DNA from: Candidatus Vicinibacter proximus
Lineage (GTDB): Bacteria > Bacteroidota > Bacteroidia > Chitinophagales > Saprospiraceae
Length of the DNA stretch: 64,000 nt
Assembly: GCA_016713905.1 (NCBI GenBank)
Contig: JADJOE010000003.1
Coordinates: 930,001-994,000, forward strand
Direction: 5' to 3'
Made by a program: the position numbers and the translations under genes. Every line of letters starts with the position of its first letter. Position 1 is the stretch's first letter. Shown here piece after piece: positions 53,662-60,516 of this stretch. The notes under the pieces are model-generated. The model was given only the letters and a program-made list of their open reading frames with translations. It had not been told where the DNA came from and did not search any database.

Positions 53662-54756
53662 TTATCCATTTTGTTCGACACGCAAAGTCGGAGACAAAAC
53701 AAGGTTCCTCAATTGGACTTTCTTATCCAGTTGAGAAGCTATATCCAGGTAAATATTCATATAATCATCTTCTTGATTTGCATCAAATACATTGCCTGAA
53801 TCTGAACGTTCTCTTAATGTCTCCACAATTGGAATTTGTCCTAATAAGACGGAATGAGTAAAATTGGCCAATCTTGTGCCGCCATGCTTGCCAAAAATAA
53901 AATACTTTTTACTTTGATCATCTTCAGGTACAAACCACGACATATTTTCTATCACCCCTAAAATGGGCACTTTGATTTGATCCATAGTAAACATGTTGGC
54001 CGCCTTAATGGCATCAATTACTGCAACTTCCTGGGGTGTCGTTACCATGACCACTCCTGTAAGCGGAATGGTTTGAACAAGTGTTAATTGAACATCCCCT
54101 GTGCCTGGGGGCAAATCAATTATCAAATAATCCAGGTCAGGCCAATACGTCTCCTGAAAAAATTGCTTAATAATGGCAGCTAGTCTGGGGCCCCTCAAAA
54201 CCACAGCTTGTTCAGGCTCAATGATATTACCTAAAGAAATAACAGGAATTCCATTGACTAAAATTGGCACAAGTAGTTTTTTACCATTTTCATCCCTAAC
54301 CTGGGGCCGTTGATTTTTAATTCCCATCATAGTAGGTAAAGATGGGCCATACAAATCAGCATCCAATAGTCCGGTCTTAAATCCTAACCGGTGTAAAGCC
54401 AGGGCAAGATTTACAGAAACTGTTGACTTGCCGACTCCTCCTTTCCCAGAACAAACCGCAACAAAATTACTGATTTGTGGAAGCAATGAATTTGGCGTGT
54501 CGCTAAAAGGAGTTTGGGTTACAAAATGAGCATGTATCTGATAATCACTGAATTTATCACTTAAATCCTTATAAATATTTTGATATAGTTCATCTTTACC
54601 TGAATAATTATTACCTGGCAATACAATATTAAAATATATATTTTGCCCTTCCACCCTCAGCTCCCTTATCATTTTCAAGGTAATGATGTCCTTTCCTGAG
54701 ACCGGCTCTGCAATTGTTTTCAATGCCTCAATTAGGCTTTCAATTAATGAATTCAT
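53662..54756 (-). CDS. apbC: Mrp/NBP35-type iron-sulfur cluster carrier ATPase
   Basis: A 364-residue P-loop protein. The N-terminal 90 residues are a MIP18/DUF59 domain (LIEALKTIAEPVSGKDIITL). The ATPase has FVAVCSGKGGVGKSTVSVNL, TGLLDADLYGPSLPTMMG, PVISLGNIIEPEQAVVLRGP and DYLIIDLPPGTGDVQLTLVQ, with VIENMSWFVPEDD near the C-terminus. In this last segment the usual CxxC pair of many homologues is not seen. It delivers Fe-S clusters. It has a clear -7 box upstream and is divergent from ribF. Confidence 0.94.
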   Translation of the reverse strand: MNSLIESLIEALKTIAEPVSGKDIITLKMIRELRVEGQNIYFNIVLPGNNYSGKDELYQNIYKDLSDKFSDYQIHAHFVTQTPFSDTPNSLLPQISNFVAVCSGKGGVGKSTVSVNLALALHRLGFKTGLLDADLYGPSLPTMMGIKNQRPQVRDENGKKLLVPILVNGIPVISLGNIIEPEQAVVLRGPRLAAIIKQFFQETYWPDLDYLIIDLPPGTGDVQLTLVQTIPLTGVVMVTTPQEVAVIDAIKAANMFTMDQIKVPILGVIENMSWFVPEDDQSKKYFIFGKHGGTRLANFTHSVLLGQIPIVETLRERSDSGNVFDANQEDDYMNIYLDIASQLDKKVQLRNLVLSPTLRVEQNG

Positions 54757-54774
54757 AATTTGTTAAATAATTCA

Positions 54775-54782
54775 CAAAAGTA
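54775..54782 (-). promoter_or_regulatory. -7 box before mrp-pyrF
   Basis: TACTTTTG on the minus strand, an exact match, ends 18 bases before the ATG at 54756. Confidence 0.55.
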
Positions 54783-54823
54783 CATTGATGGTTGTGAAAT
54801 CCATTGTAGCAGGCAATTTTTAT

Positions 54824-54831
54824 TAATTTTG
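54824..54831 (+). promoter_or_regulatory. Promoter before the RibF fusion gene
   Basis: TAATTTTG (exact) with TTG at 54804-54806, spacer 17. The ATG at 54842 lies ten bases after the box, so the leader would be only a few bases. Confidence 0.55.
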
Positions 54832-54841
54832 TGGCTGAGCC

Positions 54842-56851
54842 ATGAAAGTCATTTATCTTCAAAGAGACCCTCTACCTAAATTTACAAATGCCGTTGTTAC
54901 GATTGGCGCCTTTGACGGTTTTCATGATGGCCATAGGGATATTGTCGATCAGGTTTGTGCGCAGGCAAAAATAGTGGGAGGAGAATCCGTTTTGATTACT
55001 TTTGACCCCCATCCCAGGCAAATTCTTGATCAAGATCCTTCAAACATTTATTTGTTAAACAGTTTAGAAGAGAAGATCTATCTGCTTAGTGAAACGAATT
55101 TGGACTATTTGGTGATCGTGCCATTTACTTTTGGCTTTTCACAAATGGTAGCTGAAGAATATATTGAAGATTTTCTCATCAAACAATTTTCACCCCATAC
55201 TTTGATCATTGGATTCGATCATAGATTTGGAATGAATAGTCTAGGTGACATACAACTCATGCATGCCTATGCTGAAAATCATTCATTTAGATTGATTGAA
55301 ATTGCCAAAAAGGAAGATGAAAAAATAAAGATCAGCTCAACACAAATCCGCGAGGCTATTCACCTAAATGATTTTGGAAAAGCTACCCGACTTTTAGGTC
55401 GTCCATATTTGTTGATGGGAAAAGTTGTGAAGGGACAACACCTGGGCACTCAAATTGGCTATCCTACGGCTAATCTTGAACTTCCTGAAAAAGTAAAACT
55501 TATTCCGAATCCGGGGATTTATGCTGCCATTGCTCAAATCAATGATGTAACCTATGATGCTTTACTCTACATAGGGACAAGGCCTACCATAGGAGAACAC
55601 CTTCAGCAAACCATTGAGATACATCTTAAAAAATTTCATGGAGACCTTTATGGCCAACAAATTCTAATAGAAATAATCGAATTCATCAGACCAGATAGAA
55701 AGTTTGAAAATTTAGAACAACTAACTGATCAAATAAAGAATGATGACCGTAAAATTACGGATATTCTATTTCGATATCATTTGACAGAAGCAGGACAAAA
55801 GAGGAGTCCTAAAATTGCAGTTGTGGTTTTGAATTATAATGGAGAAAAATATCTCAGGGAATATCTTCCTGATCTATTTAAATTCCTTCCCAATTATGCT
55901 AAATTATATGTAATTGATAATGCCTCTTCAGACGACAGCGTACTTTTCTTACAACACAATTACCCTGAAGTCAAAAGAATTATACTGAAGAAGAATTATG
56001 GATATGCCGAAGGCTACAACAAAGGATTGGCACAAATAGAATCTGATTATTTTATACTTGTAAATTCTGATGTAAAAGTTACAGAAGAGTGGATCAGCCC
56101 TCTGTTATTAAGGATGAAGGCTGACCCAAATAATATGGCTTGTCAACCAAAAATTCTTTCTATATCAGATCCTGAAAGTTTTGAATATGCCGGAGCCGCA
56201 GGAGGGTTGATGGATTTAATGGGTTATACATTCTCTCAAGGGAGAATGTTAAATGAAGTTGAAAAGGATACGCAGCAATACGAATCTGCAAAAAAAATAT
56301 TCTGGTCCAGTGGTGCAGCAATGATGGTCAATGCAAATATGTTTAAGGCATTGGGTGGATTTGATGGTGATTATTTTGCGCACCAGGAGGAAATAGATTT
56401 ATGCTGGCGAATTCAGCGAGCCGGAGGCCATATTTGGTACGAACCCAAATCCAGGATTTATCATCTCGGAGGTGGTACACTTGAATACACAAACCCGAGG
56501 AAAATATTTTTGAATTTTAGAAATAATCTTTCTACGCTTTTCAAAAATGTGCCTTATGTCTATCTGATTGCACTTCTACCCCTTAGGCTAATTGTAGATT
56601 TTTTAATCAGCATCAAATATTTGCTCTCCGGAAAGTTCATTTTGTTTTTTAAGGTAATTGAAGCTTATGTTACTTCCATTTTGTCGACTTTATACCTTAT
56701 GCACAAAAAAGACAACTACAACTCATTGGTGGAAAAAGCTAAAATCGGTCCTACTCAAATTTCAGGAATACTTCGCGGTTCTCTTTTTCTACATTATTAC
56801 CTTTTTGGTAACAAGAAAACTTCTGATATAGGTTCTCAATATCTGGATTAA
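54842..56851 (+). CDS. ribF: RibF (riboflavin kinase/FAD synthetase) fused to a family 2 glycosyltransferase
   Basis: A 669-residue protein. Residues 1-315 are a complete RibF: the adenylyltransferase half (VVTIGAFDGFHDGHRDIVDQ, LITFDPHPRQIL, LIIGFDHRFGMN, KISSTQIREAI) and the kinase half (GQHLGTQIGYPTANLEL, PGIYAA, IGTRPTIGE). Without a stop the frame continues into a GT2 rSAM-free enzyme at about residue 325: IAVVVLNYNGEKYLREYLPD, VIDNASSDDSVLFL, VNSDVKVTEEW (DXD-like), FWSSGAAMMV, GGFDGDYFAHQEEIDLCWR and two C-terminal hydrophobic segments. No start codon with a fitting position lies at the junction (about 55800). RibF is normally about 310 residues, so this is a real fusion or a lost stop codon. 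It is followed one base later by an RluA gene. Confidence 0.9.
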   Translation: MKVIYLQRDPLPKFTNAVVTIGAFDGFHDGHRDIVDQVCAQAKIVGGESVLITFDPHPRQILDQDPSNIYLLNSLEEKIYLLSETNLDYLVIVPFTFGFSQMVAEEYIEDFLIKQFSPHTLIIGFDHRFGMNSLGDIQLMHAYAENHSFRLIEIAKKEDEKIKISSTQIREAIHLNDFGKATRLLGRPYLLMGKVVKGQHLGTQIGYPTANLELPEKVKLIPNPGIYAAIAQINDVTYDALLYIGTRPTIGEHLQQTIEIHLKKFHGDLYGQQILIEIIEFIRPDRKFENLEQLTDQIKNDDRKITDILFRYHLTEAGQKRSPKIAVVVLNYNGEKYLREYLPDLFKFLPNYAKLYVIDNASSDDSVLFLQHNYPEVKRIILKKNYGYAEGYNKGLAQIESDYFILVNSDVKVTEEWISPLLLRMKADPNNMACQPKILSISDPESFEYAGAAGGLMDLMGYTFSQGRMLNEVEKDTQQYESAKKIFWSSGAAMMVNANMFKALGGFDGDYFAHQEEIDLCWRIQRAGGHIWYEPKSRIYHLGGGTLEYTNPRKIFLNFRNNLSTLFKNVPYVYLIALLPLRLIVDFLISIKYLLSGKFILFFKVIEAYVTSILSTLYLMHKKDNYNSLVEKAKIGPTQISGILRGSLFLHYYLFGNKKTSDIGSQYLD

Positions 56852-56852
56852 T

Positions 56853-57578
56853 TTGAAAAACGCATTTGAAATTATTTATCAGGACGACCAGATATTGATC
56901 GTTAACAAACCCTCCGGACTTTTGAGTATTCCTGACCGATTTGATCTTTCCAAAGAAAATCTGTTTAATTTGCTAAAGCAGCAGTTTGAGCCTTTATATG
57001 TTGTTAATCGACTAGATCGTGAGACAAGCGGACTCATCTGTTTCTGTCGAACTGCGGAATCCCATCGGGAATTAAGCATAAGTTTCGAAAGCAGGGAGGT
57101 GGTTAAAACTTACCTGGCAATTGTAGAATCTACCCCTCCAGAAAATGAAGGCTTAATTAATGCCCCTATTGCCCACTCTTCAAGTGGAGACGGAAGAATG
57201 GTAATTCACCCCAAAGGCAAACCATCCATTACCAAATACCGGGTAATGAAGGCCTGGAATCAATTTTGTTTGATTGAGTTAAAACCGGAAACAGGGAGAA
57301 CTCATCAGATCAGAATACATTTGGCTTATATGGGCTGTCCAATTGTTGCCGACAAATTATATGGTAAAAGAGACCAGTTAACCATTAAAGATATAAAAGT
57401 AAAAAGCAAATTGTCTAAAGAGGATGAAGAATTTAGACCACTCATTAATCGAACTGCATTACATGCTTACTCATTGAGCTTTAATCTATATCAGAAGAAT
57501 TTAAGTTTTCAGGCAGAGCCTCCAAAAGATTTCAGGGCGGTTATGCATCAATTAGATAAATGGAGAAGTTTAAAATAA
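56853..57578 (+). CDS. RluA-family pseudouridine synthase
   Basis: A 241-residue RNA pseudouridylate synthase with the catalytic motif NRLDRETSGLICF, preceded by IYQDDQILIVNKPSGLLSIP and followed by KPETGRTHQIRIHLAYMGCPI. No S4 domain is present. The start is TTG at 56853, one base after the fusion gene stop; there is no ATG nearby that would keep the conserved first strand. It is co-transcribed with the RibF-GT2 gene. The target base is not predictable from sequence. Confidence 0.92.
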   Translation: MKNAFEIIYQDDQILIVNKPSGLLSIPDRFDLSKENLFNLLKQQFEPLYVVNRLDRETSGLICFCRTAESHRELSISFESREVVKTYLAIVESTPPENEGLINAPIAHSSSGDGRMVIHPKGKPSITKYRVMKAWNQFCLIELKPETGRTHQIRIHLAYMGCPIVADKLYGKRDQLTIKDIKVKSKLSKEDEEFRPLINRTALHAYSLSFNLYQKNLSFQAEPPKDFRAVMHQLDKWRSLK

Positions 57579-57681
57579 TCTTACCTAATTTCGTATATAA
57601 ATTACTATAATTTGTGTATTCTTGCATCCTTATTCCGGTTCTTATCCATTCTCTACACTCCCATTTTAAAGAGACCTAATC

Positions 57682-58326
57682 ATGATAAGAGTTGCAATTG
57701 CTGATGATCACGCCATGTTTGTGGATGGAATTGAGTCCATACTCCAAAGCGAAACAAACATCCAGTTAGTTGATAAATGTTTTGACGGAAATGCCGTCTT
57801 TCAAATGCTCACCGGTGACAGGATTGATGTATTGTTGCTGGATATTAACTTACCGGTAATGAGTGGGATTGAAGTTACTTCTAAAATTCAGAAAGAATTT
57901 CCAAAAGTTAAAGTCCTGGCTTTGTCTATGTATAATGAAAAGAGTTTTGTGACTGAAATCCTTAAAAACGGAGCACTTGGATATATTCTTAAAAATACCG
58001 GAAGAGCTGAGTTACTGAAGGCTATAGAAACTGTTGCGTTGGGAGAAACATATTTCAGTTCCGAAGTAACAGAAACTATAATGTCCGGGTTATTAAAAAA
58101 CAATCCGATTAAAAAATCCAGCAGGCTACTCATTCCTAAAATTTCAAGAAGAGAAAAGGAAGTTTTGGCACTCATAGTGAAAGAATACACTACACAAGAT
58201 ATAGCAAATTCGCTTTTCATCAGCCTTAAGACGGTGGAATCACACAGAAGCAACCTGATTTCAAAATTGAATGTCAAGAATACCGCCGGCCTGGTACGTG
58301 CAGCTTATGAATTAAAACTCATTTAA
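57682..58326 (+). CDS. NarL/LuxR-type response regulator
   Basis: A 214-residue two-component regulator. The receiver domain has IADDHAMFVDGIESIL (acidic pair), the phosphoacceptor in DVLLLDINLPVMSGIE at about Asp54, ALSMYNEKSFV and KNGALGYILKN (switch Lys). The C-terminal domain is a LuxR helix-turn-helix: ISRREKEVLALIVKEYTTQD, then LFISLKTVESHRSNLISKL. It is the cognate partner of the kinase that follows. Palindromes at 58337-58352, 60139-60154 and 60166-60181 are proposed binding sites. A near-match -7 box (TATTCTTG) lies at 57617-57624. Confidence 0.94.
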   Translation: MIRVAIADDHAMFVDGIESILQSETNIQLVDKCFDGNAVFQMLTGDRIDVLLLDINLPVMSGIEVTSKIQKEFPKVKVLALSMYNEKSFVTEILKNGALGYILKNTGRAELLKAIETVALGETYFSSEVTETIMSGLLKNNPIKKSSRLLIPKISRREKEVLALIVKEYTTQDIANSLFISLKTVESHRSNLISKLNVKNTAGLVRAAYELKLI

Positions 58327-58336
58327 CACCAAAAAA

Positions 58337-58352
58337 TCAAGGAAAACCCTGA
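58337..58352 (+). promoter_or_regulatory. Palindromic operator, copy A
   Basis: TCAAGG-AAAA-CCCTGA within AAAATC...GATTTT. One arm differs by one base from a perfect palindrome. Its centre (58344.5) is 30.5 bases before the -7 box of the kinase gene. It could also act as a weak terminator of the regulator gene. Confidence 0.55.
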
Positions 58353-58374
58353 TTTTATTTATTAAACAACCAGT

Positions 58375-58382
58375 TAACTTTG
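58375..58382 (+). promoter_or_regulatory. -7 box before the histidine kinase
   Basis: TAACTTTG, an exact match followed by C. Its last three bases (TTG, 58380) are an in-frame open start. The kinase more likely starts at GTG 58392, ten bases after the box. Confidence 0.55.
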
Positions 58383-58391
58383 CGGTTACCC

Positions 58392-60134
58392 GTGAAAAAG
58401 TATCTGTTCATATGGTTATTTCTGTGCCGTCTTTCAAACCTGACCGCACAAGACCTGGATTTTTTATTCAGCAACTCAGAGGCAAATCAACAATCCAGTC
58501 CTTATCTAGATAGCCTTTCTTCCAAAGTTGATTCATTAATCAAAGAGCATAAATTTGATGAGATCATTATCCCTACGATCCGCCTTATTGAAAAATACCT
58601 GGATTTAAATGATCTGAATAAAGTCCACCAGTATCGGTTTTTACTTTCAAAGGTTTATTATATTCTTGGGTGGTATCCCAAATCCATAGTTAATCTGGAG
58701 TATTGTCATGTTTTTTTTCGTCAGAACAACAGAATTCTAGACCTGGTAAGAACTTACAATTTCATGACACTTGTCTATTATAAAATGGGCAATATTGAAA
58801 TGGCCGGATATTTTTTGGGGCAGGCAGAAGCAGAAAAACCATCAAAAAACAATCCACTGTGTTACAATGAAATTATGCTTCTGGATGCATTGGTAAGAAT
58901 TGGACTCAACAATCCATTGGCAAAATCAAAATTATTTGAAGTACTAAAATTTGCAAAGACGAATGGAATGAATGAAATGCTCTCCTATTGTTATTCATTC
59001 CTGGGTGATTTCTATACACTAGGTGGAAATCCTGTACAAGGCTGCATAGCTTACCAGAAGGCTGCTGAAATAGCTGAAGCCATAGGTTTTCTTGCCGATC
59101 ATAAAGCATTAAGCAGTAAGATCTTTGATTGTTTACGTAATCAGGATAAGCATCAGGAGGCCAACCTTGCTTTGTTAAAATATATTGAGACCAATGACAG
59201 TCTCCACCACATTGAGCGGAATGAAATTCTAAACAGATCCATTGATCGTTATGAACAAAAAGAAATAAGGGAAGATAGAATTGACCTGGCGCAAAATCAA
59301 CGTCTATTCGAACTCAAAAACAGAAGGTCAAATTTTACCTTATACGGTTTGTTATTCAGCATTGCTTCGATACTTTTAGCAGGATTCATTATCATTTTGT
59401 TTTATCAGCAAAAGTTATCCGCAAATGAAATAATTCATAGTCAGAATGAGCAAATCAACCAACAAAAGATCACCGAACTTGAAAACAACCTAACCCTGCA
59501 AACAATGAAATCTATGATTGCAGGGCAAGAAGAAGAAAGGGAAAGGATAGCTAAAGACTTGCACGACAGTTTGGGTGGTCTTTTATCTACAATCAAATTG
59601 AGGTTCGATAAATTGCAAACTGATAACAGAGTAGCATTAAGTAATACTGACTTTATTAAAGTGCATGACTTGATTGATGTTGCGTGTGTTGAAGTGAGAA
59701 ACATCTCACATGATTTGAAACCTGGCGCATTGGAAGATCTTGGACTTATTGAGGCCATAAAAGATATGCTTAATCGATACAATCGTGAAAAAGGACCTGA
59801 AATAATATTTCAGGACTATGGATTTGATGGAAAGGAAAAAATTATGGAATCCTCTAGGGCTTTGCAAGTATATAGGATAGTCCAAGAACTGCTGAACAAT
59901 TCCATCAAACATTCAAAAGGAAATGAAATTCTTGTACAATTGAGTCTTAAAGAGCCGGATCTGGAAATTATAGTAGAAGATGATGGCATCGGATATCAAA
60001 CTGATCATGTCAACAAGGGTATGGGCTTAGAAAATATAAAATCCAGGATAAAATACCTAAAGGGAGAAATATCAATTAAATCTAGGCCCAACGAAGGGAC
60101 TTCCACACTTATTCAGGTCCCGGTGAAAGGCTAA
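58392..60134 (+). CDS. TPR-containing sensor histidine kinase (HisKA_3 class)
   Basis: A 580-residue kinase. The signal-like segment KKYLFIWLFLCRLSNLTAQ is followed by a periplasmic tetratricopeptide region (about 50-290, for example FMTLVYYKMGNIEMAGYFLG), then one membrane helix (LYGLLFSIASILLAGFIIIL). A coiled linker leads to the HisKA_3 domain EEERERIAKDLHDSLGGLLS, with the phospho-His near residue 391. The ATPase domain has VQELLNNSIKHSKG (N box) and VEDDGIGYQTDHVNKGMGLE. The start is taken as GTG 58392, because the TTG at 58380 lies inside the -7 box. It sits in a pair with the response regulator. Confidence 0.92.
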   Translation: MKKYLFIWLFLCRLSNLTAQDLDFLFSNSEANQQSSPYLDSLSSKVDSLIKEHKFDEIIIPTIRLIEKYLDLNDLNKVHQYRFLLSKVYYILGWYPKSIVNLEYCHVFFRQNNRILDLVRTYNFMTLVYYKMGNIEMAGYFLGQAEAEKPSKNNPLCYNEIMLLDALVRIGLNNPLAKSKLFEVLKFAKTNGMNEMLSYCYSFLGDFYTLGGNPVQGCIAYQKAAEIAEAIGFLADHKALSSKIFDCLRNQDKHQEANLALLKYIETNDSLHHIERNEILNRSIDRYEQKEIREDRIDLAQNQRLFELKNRRSNFTLYGLLFSIASILLAGFIIILFYQQKLSANEIIHSQNEQINQQKITELENNLTLQTMKSMIAGQEEERERIAKDLHDSLGGLLSTIKLRFDKLQTDNRVALSNTDFIKVHDLIDVACVEVRNISHDLKPGALEDLGLIEAIKDMLNRYNREKGPEIIFQDYGFDGKEKIMESSRALQVYRIVQELLNNSIKHSKGNEILVQLSLKEPDLEIIVEDDGIGYQTDHVNKGMGLENIKSRIKYLKGEISIKSRPNEGTSTLIQVPVKG

Positions 60135-60138
60135 AAAC

Positions 60139-60160
60139 TCAGGGTTTTCCCTGATTTTTT
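60139..60160 (+). promoter_or_regulatory. Palindromic operator copy B, also terminator-like
   Basis: TCAGGG-TTTT-CCCTGA (60139-60154) is a perfect palindrome followed by TTTTTT, five bases after the kinase stop. It can serve as intrinsic terminator of the kinase gene and as the first of two tandem operators, 27 bases upstream of copy C (centre to centre). Confidence 0.6.
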
Positions 60161-60165
60161 AAAAA

Positions 60166-60181
60166 TCGGGGTTTTCATTGA
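60166..60181 (+). promoter_or_regulatory. Palindromic operator, copy C
   Basis: TCGGGG-TTTT-CATTGA matches the same pattern with three changes. Its centre (60173.5) is again exactly 30.5 bases before a -7-like box (60204-60211). Confidence 0.5.
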
Positions 60182-60203
60182 TTTACATATAATTTATATA
60201 TCC

Positions 60204-60211
60204 AATCTTTG
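60204..60211 (+). promoter_or_regulatory. -7-like box for the 60.2 kb RNA
   Basis: AATCTTTG, one mismatch to TAnnTTTG, with a TTG 23 bases before (60178). It would start an RNA near 60218. Confidence 0.4.
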
Positions 60212-60217
60212 TACTGT

Positions 60218-60420
60218 CGATAACGATTAAAAAGTTAATAGTTACGATGCTTGATTTGAATATTGAAAATGGGATCCAGGAAAAGGACTACCAGTATGGC
60301 ATTAATTAGTTTTGGTTAGCTAATAAGGGATTAATTCTTTGGTAAATATCAATGAGATCGTTCTATCTACTGCTTCTGCAGCTATAGAAATAAAATGCTG
60401 GTAGTCCTTCTTGGTTTTTT
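60218..60420 (+). ncRNA. Candidate structured small RNA downstream of the kinase
   Basis: About 200 bases in a 380-base gap without annotated genes. Near the 5' end TAACGATTAA and TTAATAGTTA can pair. A long-range stem joins CCAGG-AA-AAGGACTACCAG (60276-60294) to CTGGTAGTCCTT-CTTGG (60398-60414): 17 pairs, one G-U, one 2-base bulge, directly followed by TTTTTT. Inside, GCATT (60299-60303) can pair with AATG (60394-60397) to lengthen it. The large interior holds TAGTTTTG (60307-60314), a copy of the -7 box, so a 6S-like promoter mimic is one reading. The region also contains a 20-codon ORF (60247-60309), so it may instead be a small peptide mRNA. The end could extend to the strong terminator at 60516. 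Confidence 0.5.
60247..60309 (+). CDS. Possible 20-residue peptide ORF within the small RNA
   Basis: ATG at 60247 opens 20 codons ending in TAG, encoding MLDLNIENGIQEKDYQYGIN. It is polar, with no signal peptide or Gly-Gly leader. It starts about 30 bases after the proposed transcription start. No family is recognised; it may be chance. Its codons overlap the left arm of the long stem. Confidence 0.25.
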   Translation: MLDLNIENGIQEKDYQYGIN

Positions 60421-60476
60421 AATGAAAAAAAATGAAAGAATATATTTGATTTAGGTTTATCCCCAAAGCCATGCTA

Positions 60477-60516
60477 AAAAGGCCATTTCTATTAAGAAAT
60501 GGCCTTTTGTTTTTTT
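60477..60516. terminator. Strong bidirectional rho-independent terminator
   Basis: AAAAGGCCATTTCT (60477-60490) and AGAAATGGCCTTTT (60495-60508) form a perfect 14-bp stem with loop ATTA, then G and seven T. On the minus strand it sits directly after the ABC-F stop. It closes the plus-strand small RNA unit and the leftward ABC-F operon. Confidence 0.9.

Noticed and set aside
58337..58356. Copy A as a simple rho-independent terminator of the response regulator gene
   Set aside because: It has a mismatched arm and only a short, interrupted T tract, and its spacing to the kinase promoter equals that of copy C, so an operator role explains it better, though both are possible.
60398..60420. Right arm of the long stem plus T-run as a simple local terminator
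   Set aside because: Its pairing partner is more than 100 bases upstream, which is too far for a typical intrinsic terminator hairpin; it fits a closing stem of a longer RNA. The local terminator is at 60477-60516.
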